Shown: one piece after another, positions 12,753 to 27,700 of the stretch
Numbering within the stretch: the first letter of the stretch is position 1
Layout: each line of letters starts with the position of its first letter
Assembly (NCBI GenBank): GCA_017165825.1
Contig: CM029370.1
Location: 25,299,047 to 25,363,046 of the forward strand
Source of the DNA: Hepsetus odoe
Lineage: Eukaryota > Chordata > Actinopteri > Characiformes > Hepsetidae
Reading direction: 5' to 3'
Length of the DNA stretch: 64,000 nucleotides
The notes under the pieces: generated by a model
The model's database searches: none
The model's input: the letters and a program-made list of their open reading frames with translations, nothing else
Told to the model about the DNA's origin: nothing
Program-made: the position numbers and the translations under genes

Positions 12753-15700
12753 TTGCCACTATTGAATGTGATAATCTCCTATTATAGCATGCTGTAAACA
12801 TATTTAATAATGTTTGAAATAAATTTAAACCCTGCTCCCAACCCAGGGCCAACTTCACAAATTTTCATTTTGTGCTCATATACTGTAAAAACATTGTTAA
12901 GCAAATACCATTCCACAGCCCAATATTTGGAAATTAAGTAACAAAAAATAGCTTTAATTTTTTTTTACAACACTTTGAAATGCAACTCATTTTTGCATAA
13001 CTTCTGAGCCCCATCCATTCATGTTGAAATAAGGAGTGTTTCAGCCCAGCTTTTTTTAATGAGGCAGGGTCATTGTAAGGCATAAAGATAGGTACCCTTG
13101 TAAAACACATGGCTTAAAAGCATATTTACTGAGAGAGGGTTAGGAATAGAGGCTTGTTAATTCATCTCCAGCTGGAGGCTGTAGCTTGTCGCAGCAGTGA
13201 CTAGGAGACTATGGCCTCCCCTCCTGTCAGGTAAAAGCTGCTTTGACCCATTCAACTGTGGCCCATCATTGATGTTTGAATGATCAGCCTCACCCACCAA
13301 GTACCAAATTACACTGTGTGCACATCAGCTTGAAATTGGAATATATGCATAAAAATGATATGGTCAGTAATTACTCACCTAATAATTGTGCAGACAGTGC
13401 ATTGTCTTACCCAGGGCTTCTGCTAATGCCAAAGAGGCCCTTTTTCCTGAACTGTCTGAAAGCCAGAGGAAGACAGGATTCAGATGTCAGCAAAGTACAA
13501 ACTGGGTTTTATCAAAGCCGGAAACTAAGCAATGAAGTGCTACATGGTCAAATATAGTGTTCATGAAGTGCCTGTCATTATGTAGTTGAAATGTGGCAAC
13601 CTTTTTTATCCTACATATTTCATTTTTGAGTTTGTGTATGGTTGAAATTTGAAATGCAGTCCAAATTCTTATGGTTCAGTGTTCATAGCCTGGATTTCCT
13701 AGGCCTTTACACAACAAAGCCTTTTGTGTGATTTCATTTGGACATCAATAATTTAATTTGAATGCATTTATTACTGAAGATATCTTGAATTTCTTGAATC
13801 TTTGTGAAACTTCATTTGGTTTCTACAAAAAAAAAATAAGACAGTAACCCCAGAATGAATGGGTGAAACTAATATGTCAATATTTATTAATATTTTTATG
13901 AATACCGTTGAGCATGATGTGGAACAACTGCATGCTTCATTAGAAACGAAAGCATAATTAGTCTTGTGTTGATTTACTTCATTTGAGTATGAAAACGTTC
14001 AATAACAAATGTGGCACCACTTTTTTTTTTTTTTGTTTTTTTTGTTTTTTTTTTTTTTTGGTCTGTTCTATTTTGTTTTAGTCTATTGGTGGTATTGTGG
14101 GGACCACAATGCAAACTCTATGCTGTATTCTGGGGGCAGCAAGTCTCTCTACACCGACTCCAACGAGCTCACTGTGATCTTCCGCTCCAGTGTCCATTCC
14201 TCAGCCATGGGCTTCCTGTTGTCTTATTCCACGGTGGACCAAAGTGGTAGGCTGGAGGGTTCTCTTTCTTTCATTGGTCAACAGTTCTTTCTTTACCATC
14301 AGGGATAGGCAAAAAGCAAAAATACAGTGTCATTGTACTTAAACTGCCACTAAATAAATAAATAAATAAAAATGCCGCATCCAAAATGCCTATAAACCAA
14401 ATAAAGTAGCTTTTGTTTATTAGTCAGTGTTAAATAAATGGAAATGAAAATATTAAGGAAATATTTCCTTGGTAATTCAAACAGTGGGTCAGCTTTAACC
14501 AGCTTATCACGACTATTGCTCATTCTTCTTTTAAAGTTGGGGGAGTTGGCTCTAGTACTCTGCCTGCCAAATACAGTAGTAATTTTCAAGTTTAGACCCC
14601 TGGTTTAGAGAGAATATCTAGAACGTGACCTTTTTTGGGGGGGGTCTGACCCCTTTTGTCTTTCTTGTACTCTCTCTTTGGCCTTGAACATCAGTTTTTC
14701 TTCATAGCTCAAAGTGCATTCACAGCCAGTGTTCTTACCCTTAGACTGACTTTCATGCCCCAACATATCCACTCCCATGGTAGGGACTGTGTGTGTTCTT
14801 TCCAGATATGGTAAAGGAAGCAGGCTGTTCATCCTGTTGTGGTGTATGTGTATGTCCTGTTGTGCCTACTGCTGTTTGTTGAGTTAAGTCTGGTTTCCGC
14901 TGAGGAGACACTTCTCAACTGCTCCTTTTTTTGTCCCTCATTGTGTGTCCTCCTCTGCTTTCCTCTTCAGAACTGCTCACATGCTCTGACAAAGGCAGCT
15001 TTGACTCCCTTTCAAAATACAGGTAACTGTTTTTGCATATGCCTGTGTGTTTGCTTTGTGTGTGGTTATAGAAACACATTCCATGGACTGGGTGTAAAAC
15101 AGGTGAAAAGGTTTTTCAACATGTAAAGCAACAGAGTATTTTTAGTCCCTGTTTCAAACTATAGCCATTTAAAAAAATGAATGGGTGCGCAACAGAATAC
15201 TGACTGGTATGTCTGACACTTAAACTACTATTATTACCCTGATAATCCACTTACCTCAGATAGCTACAATTGACGATTTATCTTCTTATTTTTAACAAAT
15301 GTATGCATTGACACTAATAATGTCACTAATGGAAAGCATTTCGTTCTTTTAAACTCCTTAAAAGTTCACTGGATCTTTAGTGATGCCTTCACCTGATGCT
15401 CAAAGTGGCTCTGAATAAGAGTGATCACTAAATAATGTGTATTATTAAGAAATATGAGCATTTACAATAATTACCATATCTTGCTTAGCTGTGCAATGGC
15501 TATAAGAAATGTTTCCATTTACATTAGATTTTAATCTGTCTCACTGAGTACTATGAACTTGCTTAATTTTGTTTGAATGATCAGTTGTTGGCCATAAGTA
15601 CATGTTAATTATTGGTTTATATCATTCAGTTCCAAAGTATCTTAAGTTGATTTAGACTGCGGAATATCTTGGGATTGAAAAATTTGGCAAAATCTGTTAT

Positions 15701-18700
15701 TTTTAAAAGGATACCTTGGATTTTTTTTTTTTCTTAGCATTTTTTTAATACAATTTGGCACTTTTTGCATTTTTCCAGGGAGTGGTTACCTGGACTTACA
15801 GATCTTGTTGACACTTTTGTCAACCTATAGGCCAGTACTATAAAAGTACTGAAGTATAAGTTTTCGCTTCATTGTTTTTTCTTCTTGCAGGAAGTACTGT
15901 CCAGCCGGATGTGGAGAGGCAGAGGGCAACGTGGCTGGGGATGTTTCTCAGGGATATATGCATGTGAGTGCTACCTTATTAAGTGCTGAGCAATATAATG
16001 TCTATAATATTATTGACCTCAACCAGCAGCAGGGATGAATAATGAATATATTTCAATGCGATGTAAGCTACAAGTGCAAAACTTCATGCATTCTTACTAA
16101 TGCAACAATTTTTAATTAGATGTAATACCAAGAAAATGAAACTCAATGATAAAGTCTTTAATAATAATGTCTTAAAACAAACTTTGGTACTGTTCACAAA
16201 GAGTCAATTTCCTAGCATGGAAAATGAATCTTAAGCTTGCCCAAAATTTTGAGCTATATTAAATTATCCTTAGGCCCAAAATAAATGTGATCATTAACAT
16301 GTCAACAAATGTTCTAGTTTTGTAATAGTCAGGCTGTGTCAGCAGTATCCGGTTTAACATTTCAACAAGTCAGTTGGAGGGTATTATCCGGCAAATGGAT
16401 TTCATTGATTTCCAGGTGTTTTTACATATTAAATACTAATAGAACCTGTTGTGCTACTTTACGAGTTTTACATGGCTTTAAAACTGTGGCAGAATGAGCT
16501 ACTCAACGTTCCGTCTCCATTTCTTAAGTAGCTGCTTAATAGTTTGAATGAATGTTAAAAAAAAAAAAAAAAAATCAATGGTGACCTTGAGTGCTTTTTG
16601 TAATGTTTGCTTATTCTGACAGACTTGTTTTGCTGGTTTGTTTTTTGTGCCTCTGCACTCTGATCTGGAACCTTTTAAGAGCAAAATGTATTTGCTTTTG
16701 GTCAAAGACTACAAGCCAGGGAAGGAATGCTCTAACCACCAATCTCAGTGTCTGTCAGGCATCCATTGTGACAGCCCAGTACTATGTAACTGAGTGAGCT
16801 GGTGTATGTGTGTGGGTATGAAACAGAGCAGTTACTTTTGGGTAAATTGATTAAGGTGAGAGAGGATTAGAATTACTCCTTAACGTTATAGATAATTTGC
16901 ATATATTTATATTTGTTTTATTTATTTATTTAATTGCTTGGAGTTAGATATTTGGACTAGAAAGCACAAACATTGTATCGTGTGTGTGTGTGTGCGCGCA
17001 CACGTGGTGAGGGATTGTTTATCCAGGTCTCATTATTCTCACAGCTCATCCTGTGTGGAGTTAACTCAGACTGAAATCCCTTTATGTAACTCCAGTCGCC
17101 TCTTGCAGCAGTACTGGGTTTGAAGTTGGGGTCGGCCAAGCCACAATAGTTCATTCAGTGGGTCCAGCTATTATGTGTGTGAAAGAGAGTGAGAGAGTGA
17201 CTGGAATGGGGTCATGTGCTTGGGCTTTGAGCTTTCCCTCCAGCAGTTAAGACTTTGGAGTACATTCTTAAAGCTTAGTATTATGACCTGCTCGCTTCCT
17301 TCTCTTCCTGTTTGTGGTAATCCATGTCAGCCAACTGCTTTTATGTGTTACTTTGCAATTGCCTTCATGCTGTCTGTATTGATTATGGAGATTACGTTTT
17401 CTTTTTTTCCTCTGCAGCATCGCCTGATGTTCTGAAAGCACTCTTATTTTAGAATGTTAAAGGCATTTCTACAGTTTGCAGGGCAGTATTTAAAGCTTTT
17501 AACTAAGGTATTAATATGATAATGGAGTCTGTCTCTCTTTAATTAATTTTTTAATTGATTATGTAATCTGGATTTTTTTTTGGTAACTTTTTTGGAGCTA
17601 CAGTCATGAACGTTACTATATGTTTTATAACACCATGTGCAATAGTGCAAATTAGCATTAATGCAAAACTTAAGAATTCGTTAGTTAGAAGTAGTCAATA
17701 TCTTGTGTGCTGGTTAGAAGAACACAGGTTTTAGACAGATTTCTCCTTGATTCCTCCACATGCCATCATAGCGGGTCAACAATCTCCATTTCTCCTCTGC
17801 ATCTTCCTCCTTCAAACCAACTGCCTGCATGCCCCCTCTCACAACTTCCATAAACCTCCTTTCCTCTTTCCTTTCCTCAGCATCCTTCATCACTTCTCTG
17901 GACATGACCAGACCAACTCAACCTTGCTTCTCTAACTTTGTCCCCAAAACATCCCCCAAAACCATCCTGAGCTGTCCCTCATTTCTGATGCTGTCCATCC
18001 TCGTCACACCCAACAAAGATCTCAGCATCTTCAAATCTGCCACCTCCAGCTGTCTTTTCCAGTCTTTTCATCAGCACCCTGTAAATCTTTCCTTTCACTC
18101 TTGCTGGTACCTGTCTGCCTCAGATCACTCTTACCAGTCATCACCACTCATTCCAATGTGCCTGAACTATCTTCTTCAACTCTTTCACACTCCGTTAACT
18201 GTTGATCCAAAGTATTTAAATTCCTTCACCTTTTGTCACCTCTACTCCCACCATTCCACCATCCTCCTTTTTGTTCACACTCGTGTATCCTGACTTTGTC
18301 CTACTCAATTCATTTAATTTAATTCCTCTTCTCTCTAGAGCATATCTCCACCTGTCCAGGTTCTCCTCAAACTGATCCCTGCTCTCACTACAGATTACAA
18401 TATACGATCAGCCAAACCAAGTATCCACAATTAATGCTTTGCTGTCATGAGAGGAGGTTTTGAAATTGGTAAATAAACTCCCACTGAGTAAACGAAAGTA
18501 CCCTTCCCAGTTACACCCCCCCCCCACCCCCCAATGCAGTTTTCTAACTCAACTAGTATCAATACCTAGCTGGATCCTTCCCAAAATTTCGAGTGAGAAT
18601 GGATGTTACACTTCATTTAACTATAACCTCAAAGAGCCAGTCTCATTCCACTGTTTCAAGCTTTGAGAGCTAGGTGTCGACTTTAGAAACAGAGACAGCA

Positions 18701-21700
18701 TGGCTGATTAGCTAATGTTGGCTTTTGTTAGGAGCGGGTGGAGTAGAGAGCTGTTAGATTAAACAAAAGCTTCTAAAGACATGTCCTCATCTTGTAATTT
18801 GCCATTAGTATCTATATGAACCCTGAGTAAGTGTCAGAAGTTGTCTGTTTTGTCCTGTGAGCTTTTTTCCCCACTAAATATAACAATGTCATTTGAAATG
18901 TGCAATTATTATGCTAAGAATATGAGAACTGCTGCCTTTACACTATGCTAAATGGAAACATATACAAATGTACTTTGAGATAATCTAAAAGGCGGACAAC
19001 CTCACTAATTTTGCACTAACCTACAGGCATTGTCAAGCCTAGTACTTAAGTGAGTTTGGCAGCACATGTTATATTTGAGTAGCACATATTGCAAAAATGT
19101 TGATTTTTAACTTTCTTTTCATATAGCTTAGTGTTGTCAGTTAATTGCACAGCTAATAAGCTTGATTTTAACATGTATGCAGCAATATTTGTTTTTCTAT
19201 TACTTTATTTTTTATTTCAGAGTGCCAAAAGCAAGATGTTTCTGTTTTCTTTACCACAGGATTTGATATTGATCAAAACCAATGCTGTGTATATTTGCTA
19301 GAGAACAACCACATAGGTGGTACTGCTAAAGGGTGAACTTAACATCCGTCAGACTCCAAGTTCCCTCTCTGTTTTGCCTAATGCCTTCGTTCACAGTTCA
19401 GATAAAACTAATTTACACATCAGCCTCACAGCTCCTCTTTGTGTAAACACAACTGATCAAAGTCCTGTTAGCCACAGGCTGCTTGTTAGAAGCAGTTGTA
19501 AACAAGCTGAAAAACCTGACACATTTCCAAGAATGCTTTGCTTATTCAAGATTTTACAAATGGCAAACTTGTTTGTTTGTTTGTTTGTTTTGGGTTTTTT
19601 TTCCTTTACATAGGCAGTACAAATGAATGTAGGATTTTGCTAGAGTTTTTATATGTGCGTAATTATTTAGTTGTAAAGGTCTTTACACTTACTTATTTAC
19701 ACTTATAGCAGCCTCCTGATCTGTGTTGTTTAATTGCATGGGGAGAGGTTATTTGTTGAATGATGCATACACAAGTGATGAGGGGTGGAGTAACAATTCT
19801 TGGGTGAGTGACCAAGATATTGGTTTGGATGTGTGAGTGGTTGGATTGATATTTTTTGCAAAGAGAAATGTTGCCCATGGAAACACTGCTGTGAGGATGT
19901 TTTACAAACAGTATTTTGCAGAATTCTTGGATTGTTTGTTTGGTTATTTATTTATTCATTCATTCATTCATTCATTTATTATATTTGATGTTCCAAGTCA
20001 CTTTATCAATGACTATAAATGCACTGGAAGGGCCGAAATGGTTAGAATTTTTGCCTTAAATCAGTGAAGGTTTTTGCCAAAAGCAGTAGCATTGAACTCT
20101 GTAATCCAATCCAGAGGCATGGTTTGCCTCTGGGCCATAATTCTGGTGGCTGACTGCATGCTTGACAACCACAGCATGTGGCGGTGCAAGATAGGAAGCA
20201 GGAGGGTGACAGGGAAAGCTTCAGGCACAAGCCAGAGTGCACAGCAAAGTGTATTTATGGCCCTGGCTGGTGGATAAATGATCAGGTTAATGAGGTAGCT
20301 CTGTCTGAATGTAGAGCAGCTGTTTCTAAAGATAAGACACAATGTGCCTTCTATTACTACATCATGGTAATAACTGGTCCTATAGACCACCTTAGAGACG
20401 GTGCATGCTTACTTATAACTGCCCACTAAAAACTCAAAAACAGCATTATGATCTTGACAGGCCGAGAGCAAAAAATGAATAGGCGTGAAGGCAGATTCAC
20501 TGGAGGCTATGTTCAAACTGCATATAATCATGAGCAAAGTTGGTGCTTCAGTTTTTTTATTTTTGTCATAAGAAATGTGTGAAGACCTTATTAAAAGACA
20601 ATCCATAAAGTCTTTGATTTGATTTTAAAAATTACATTTTTTGCACTGAAGCACAGCCAAAGACTACAATATAAGAGTCTCAGGTCTATGTAACAGCTTA
20701 TTCCCTTCTGTTTGGTAGAAATTATTCTAAAGCGTTCACCTTCACTTTCCTTACCTGCTCTAGCTTGCTAAATAAAAACGGAATTTGAAGTGAATTTATT
20801 CTAAAGGCATTTTGTAAGACTTAATGCAGCTTTGGACTAGACTAGAAGTGTTTTTCATTCCTCTGGGATGCTGCAATTACAGTAATTGTCCCCTCTCAAT
20901 TAAATTACAATGCGCCTTTCATTCACATTTCAACTGTAACTATGCAGCACACTCGGGGAAGATGAATGGTCTGTGTTCAGTCATGGCGCGTTGTGGCATT
21001 CGTAAAATACCTCTGTTAAATTGAATTGAAATCCCAATGTTGGCGTGGTTTACAAGGACGAGTTACTGAAAATGCCATATTTAAATGTGTTCTTGTGGAG
21101 GTCGTGCATTATTTTCAGAGAGTATCAACAAAACATGTAAATTGAGGTGTCCGAATTTTTGCATGAAGCTGTTTCCCCTTCTGATGAAACTATGTGCAAT
21201 ATACGCTAATATACCTGGGGTCTTAGCACTGAAATGACAAAATAACTCAGCACTTTTGTTTTCTCATGTTTGAGAGTTATCTCTTTCCTTACTCTTTGTT
21301 TCAGTCATCTGTTCTATGTAAAGCTGCGGTCCATGCCGGAGTCATCCTGGACCAGTTGGGAGGCCCAATCACGGTTGAGGAGAACAGAGGGCTAATGGAC
21401 TGTGAGGCTGTTTATGCTAATGGCATCTTGTCAAAATGGTAAGTTATGCCTTAAAATGTCTCATCTCCCCTCAGAAACGACACACAAGCTCTGAATCTAG
21501 CTTTACATTGTTTGCTCTTTTTGCACACCTTACATGCAACAAATGAAACGTTAAAATTTAGATCCATTGGTCTAAAATGTCATGTATGGATGTAATAAAG
21601 TAAACTGGAAAAAAAACCTACTTGAACTGATGCCATCAGTCCTTAGAAGATCATGAATGAATTTTTTTTAAGACAGCCCAGAGCACATTTCATAAGCCAT

Positions 21701-24700
21701 GTTTCTGGGCATGTCTCAACATGCTTTATTCTTTTCTATTCTATAAGATTTGTTTGTGTACTTTATCTTGGGTTTTCTCCAAAGAAAATTCCTGCAGTAG
21801 TACCTCATTGTATGGACCATTTTCATGTTGTGTGGTTTTTTGTGTTTTTGTTTTTGTTTTTTTAATCAGTTTAGAAATAAATATTTTTATTTAATTTAAC
21901 TGGCGAAGCCTTAACACACACAGTTCACATTTTATGGGATTTCTTTTTTTTTTTTCTCTAGATAAAAAGGGTGTCTAGGATGTTATGGCATAGTGCTTTA
22001 ATCTGTGTATTATGGTTTCACAAAGACTTCCCTAAAGACCTGAACCTAAAGCCACACTTTCAATTACTATTACCGGATTGCCTTTTACCTATCTGCTGAC
22101 CTGCTTAATGTTATTTTTGGAGAGCATCAACCAGACTCGTTTTTTAGTATATCAATGTCCTTTGGGTAAATTTGTTTAAAAAAAAAACAACCTTACTGAA
22201 ACAATCCTAGTGAGAGAAGATGGAGGAGAATGAAAATGTTGCTGATAATCAAAGGGATTTAAGTAGCACACCATTTGCAGTTACTTTCATAATTATTGCC
22301 AGCTGTCAATTACCTCATGAAGCTGACATAAGTCTACATCAGGGACTGATGTAAGTTCATCCTAACTATATTTAGTTGCTCACACTTTGGTTTTCATTTC
22401 AAATAAGGGGTTAAAATAACTAATTTTATTATTATTATTATTATTTAATTTGCTCTGATAGAAAATCTCTTCAGTTTCCGGTGGATTTTGTTATAACTGT
22501 AAGATTGGTCGGAATGACTCATCAGAATATATCTGTTTCTTTTGGTAAGTCATGATTTCCACTGAGTGAACACTGGGGCTACTTAAGGAGTGCATATACC
22601 TCATACAGTCAGTGGTTCCAACTGCTAGGGTAGCTTCTTGCTCATGTTTATTCAACTTGTAGATTCTTGCTGCAGGAATTTCATGTTATGCTAATTTGAA
22701 GTTTGTAAGTTTGCTGCTTATTGTTGTACTAACAATTAGGATGATAAGTTAATCGGTTAGTTGTTTCAATAGTCAAAGGAAAAGTATATGCATAAAATAA
22801 TTATTCTTGAAATACAGTTCCACATTTCAGTTGTTCATAGAGAAGATTGTAGATAATTACTTTTTTCATGGAATAGTAAACCTAAAATTATTGTTAAGTT
22901 AAACGTCAATTTAGTATATTTGTTTAATATGAATAAAATAACAAAAACGAAACTCGCATGATTTCAAATAACTTTAATATTTACATATTTTATAAAGAGG
23001 CCTTCAATTCAAAAGATTTTTTATAAACCCTAAAGAGGACTTTAGGATATCTTGACCATTTGATATCTGAACATTGTAGGTAGGCAACAACCTCTTTGAC
23101 TTGTCAACAGGTCAACAACCACTGTCACATCTGCTCCAGCTGCCTTGAACTCCATTTCCCATGAAGATTTCAACCCACCAGCATGGCAGTCAACACTGAT
23201 CTCAATACTCACTCACACAGATATTTAACCTTTGAGAATCTAATTTTCCTACATTCAGTAATGCTTATTGGGGTGTGCCATGTGTGACCCTCAATGCTGT
23301 GAAGATGCCTGATTTGAGTAGCATGTTTATGTAATTACACAACCGACTATTCAGTTAGTGAATGAATAATGGGTTGTAAAAGATTATATCAATTAGTTTG
23401 TAACTGTCCTACATAATTCTGTCATAGCAGCTCACTGCTGGGCTTCATTCTTCACATCTTTGGAAGATTCAGAAGGTTAAACTAACAATCAATGGCTGCA
23501 AAAATACAGGTGTAACAAATCATTACTAATTACTGCTTACTAATGTCTTATCTTTGATAACACTTATTACTAAACTAAAACCACAATTTAAATAATAATA
23601 AAACTTGTGATTTCCGGGGAGAAAGAATATACAATAAGGTTCTAGTTTTGCCAATGTAATAATCACGGGTAAAATGGAAATGAATAGATGGGTTATGCAC
23701 AGCGATTTTTGAGTGGTTGTTAAACATGCGTCATGTGAGATTTGAAACATGTAGATTATGTTCAGACAAGATTACTGTGACATCCTTAAGCACAGATAAC
23801 CCTCAGTGAGTGTTACAGGTATCTATTAAAAGTATTGCAGCTAATTACACTTGATGATAAAGATAATTACATTAATGATGTAACGGCTTTAGTATTTTTA
23901 AAAAATGTTTATCAGTATGTTTCAGTAACCACATTTTGTGATGGACATAACTGCATTAATATATAAATACATTTTTAAAGAAAATGCTTTGCATACACAT
24001 CGCCTTAAAGCAGGATATGACTTAAGAATGATGAAAAAGGAAAACCTAGCCAGGCAGTCTGTGAAAATGACACGTTTTAAATTAATGGCTGAGAGATGCA
24101 GTTGCAGTTTCCCTGCCGTGCCCCCTCTAATTAGCCCTACACAGCCCTCTAAAGAAGTGTAGCATTACCCTAGACCTCCATGGGAGTTGGGGGGAAATGT
24201 GGGCTTTTGGGGGAGGTAGCATGCCTTTTGCACAAAGGGCTGTGCTCCGTTTAGCTGTGATTTGGGAAGGAGTGTAGGGGGAACAATAGAGGATCTGCTC
24301 CTCTTTGCCCCCAGTGGGTGTTCCCCACACAACATCCCATTCATTATCACTGTAATTGTAAGCAGTCACTAAGCTCAGCTCTCTCTCTTTTCAGTGACGC
24401 TGTTTCAGATTCGTACTTCACATTTGTCACCAATGGTAAGTATGTTATGCTTTATTCTCCTAAATTTTAATTTTATTTATTTATTTATTTTTTTATTAAT
24501 ATATTGAAAATATCTGCAGTGTGGGTAAATTATTTATGTGCCAAGTGACAATTGGTTGGTTTCGTGCTCTGCACGTGTTTGCTATATTTTATTTAAATGT
24601 TGACATAAAGCAGGGAAGTAGTTAAACCAGTAAAGGCTGGTTGTGTTTCTGTTGAGCAAAGCAAAAGCTTTGCTGGTTTAGCAGGTTTGTTCGGTAAGTG

Positions 24701-27700
24701 TGGGAACCTCTTATCGCCTGACTTGGTTTATTTCCACCTCAAAGTCTGACACAGAAGGCTTTTCTCCAGTGCAGCTCTACCTGCACTGGCAGGCCCCAGG
24801 TGACTCACAGATTACCCAGTGTGCCAAGTACCAGGACAGCAAGATTAACGGCGGCCTGCTGCCAGCATTCAGCTCTAACGGCTACTCCGCACACCTGTTC
24901 CTTTGGCAGATCATAAAGCAAAACATGACTAACAGTGGATGAAAATCTAGTAGTGGCTAATGGAGTAGCTTGGAGTAGTCAGTTAATAGATGGCCACTGA
25001 TTAGCATGAAGTCATTTGCATAATGCTGATTGGTGACTTAAATCACCACTATGCATCATGACTGTAAAAGATACAACAATTAAATTTTTTTCACACCCAA
25101 AACATTATTACTGTCAGTCCATCAAAAGCCACTTGAACCAGCATATCCTGCCCCTCTCTAAACTACCCTTTCTTATGCAACCAGATTCTTATGTTATAAG
25201 AATCTGAGTCCTGTATGCTTAAGTCAAGGTCCCTGGTGGTATGTTAGTCAGATGGGGCTTAAACCAAAGCTGTCCAGTGGCTGGTGGAACTCAGAGTAGG
25301 TGTAAAATAACGTGAAGAGAAAAATATCCAATTTCTAGGCTATTTTCTTGTTGTTAAGAAACATATGACTCTGTTTAAATATACAGATGGTGGGTTTTTA
25401 ATAGGCTAGATCTTCCTGTTGAGTCATTGCACGCCATAAATAAGTTATTGCTCCACATGCATTTTATTATGTCAAACAAACTCTAGGCAAAAGCAGAAAA
25501 CCAACATGCCTTCTTTTGATGTTTTATAACTGTTTCTTGAAGCTCCTTGCTTTCTTGAAGTTCAACTGGGAGAATGAAAACCAGTGCCAGCATGGCTGTT
25601 TTAAAAAAGACCACATTACAAGAGAGCACAGACTTTCTGAAGATGAAACTACTTTGTTTTAACATTACTTACTAGAGCCTTAAACTTTTTCTTTTTTTTT
25701 TTTTTTGCAAAATATCACACTTTTTCCCCCTCATTTTTGTTTTCTTTCTTCACAGACTGTAAAAGACAGACTGTTCTTCAATTTGTCAAGTCGTCATGGG
25801 TGAAGAATGCTATAGAGGGACTTGATTTGCCCCCCAAAGAGACAGACACTGTCCCTCCTACAGGCATGGGGAGTGTAGACCCAAGCAGAACACAATGGCT
25901 GAAACTGGACCTGGGAGAAAAGAAGAGGATCACAGGTTAGATTTACTACAAGTTAAAACAACTGTCCCCCTCTTGCTCTTCTACAGAAACTTTCTCTCAT
26001 GGGATGCAGTCGCATCAGTGAATAACTGTGGTTTAAAGGGATCTATAGCCCCTTTCACTGGTCTATGAAGCAGGGAATTTACATGTCGTGGAGTGAGGGG
26101 TTTTTATTCTTTGTTTTGTGGTATTTGTTACCAGATTTAGTCATCCACTGATGCTCTTGTTGCTGAATGCAATCATGTTTACACTTTGTACCAAAATCTA
26201 GTGTTGTAGCTTTAATGACGAAAGGGAGTCTACAAACTAATTTCTACACACATTTGTCAGAAAGTGAAAATAGAAGGGTCAGAGTAGGCCTGCATTTAGG
26301 TAATATTATCAGGGCTTCTTATGCTAACAAAGGGGCTTTCTCATGACTGTTGAAGGAAAATCTAGTGTTTTGGCCCCAGAGCACATGAGAACCCCTCAGC
26401 CTCTACCCGCCACCACACTACACCCAGCTTATAGCTACATCCTTTTACCAGTTCCTGGTATTTCATAAAAAGAATTCAAAGGCCTTCTGTCTTGTTCTCT
26501 CACAAACATACAGGCCTTTTCACAAAAGGGACATTTAAATATAGGAGAAGGCCGGACACAGCATTTATTTTGAGCTTGGTGTAGTCAGCCAATTTTATGT
26601 TTCTTAAGGAATCACCGCGCGCCCAGAGTCAAAGAATGAGCACTTTGTCTCTTGTACAAAAGCATTTCTTTTATATGTGATAGTTCTGAATACGGTTGGT
26701 TCCTCTGGAAGAGGAAGCTGTGTTATCTTAGTGGGCTGGTATAATATGGTTCAGAGAGAGAGAGTACCAGTTTTCATTTAGAGAGGGTCTTCAGCCTCTA
26801 ATTTTCACACTATGCTACCTCAGTTGGCTCTTTGCCAATTGTGTAATCAAGTATATGTATGCAATTACACATTACACTTGAAAAGCTTTCTTTAAGTTTT
26901 CATTGTTGGACACTTTGGGTAATTTTATTTATTTATTTATTTATTTTGGCTGTCTCTTCTTTATTCTCAACCAACTCTGCCCAGCCCTGACACTGCGTGT
27001 TCCTCTTTACTGACAAACATTCTTTTTCACCATCAGCCAACAGGTCTTAACTGTACGCTTTTCATCATAAAGAGCACTTTGATTTTTTTTTTGTTGTTGT
27101 TCAAAGCCATTACAACAGGTAATTATACTAGTTTCTTCATCTTTTTGAACCATCCCGTGTTTTGATTAGTAGCTTTCCTAAATGATCGCTTTTAAGTTAG
27201 CGGACGTCAGTCTTGCTGATTGCTATGCTTTGAATGGACAAGAATGGAGTTCCTAAGTTCACTAAGTCTTCTCGTCTTTACAGAGTACTGGTGTGGATAA
27301 CAATACTGATTTTTTTGTTAGGTGCTAACACAGAACTTTGCTTACTGATGCATCTTGGCAAACTTGCATTGTCTTATAGTACTACATGGGAAAGTGTTAC
27401 TTCGCATTCAATGAGATGTGTTTTCTGTATAAACTTTAAATTTCTTTGCTGTTCATTAAATGAAAGCATATTGTTTTGCAGGAATTCTAATCAAGAATTC
27501 AACTTCAGACTCTTTTATAAGAAAATACAAAATTGTTTACATGGAGAAGAGTCAGTGGCGGACTTATGCCCCGTATAAGAGTTTTGAAGATGAGGTGAGG
27601 CCCTAAAAATTCTTTTTGGATTTCAGCCAAATTGGATGAACTGAATTGTTTCCTTATGTTAAATAACTTGACTCTTGTCTCTTTAGTGCTTTTCTGGCAG

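Larger units (their letters stand above)
9827..14081 (+). other. dcbld1 intron 2 and its content
   Basis: Contains a Tigger/pogo-like inverted-repeat element (10335-10950), a (CT)n tract (12698-12746) and a less AT-rich block (about 13140-13560) that looks unlike its surroundings. The acceptor of exon 3 is preceded by a nearly pure T region (about 14022-14081), far longer than an ordinary polypyrimidine tract. Confidence 0.65.

Noticed and set aside
17829..18293. A 154-codon plus-strand open frame
   Set aside because: It is antisense to a LINE reverse transcriptase fragment, which explains the sequence better.
20061..20390. A 109-codon minus-strand open frame in dcbld1 intron 5
   Set aside because: No splice borders, no domain pattern, and an overlapping open frame on the other strand of similar length. 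Treated as chance within a less AT-rich block.
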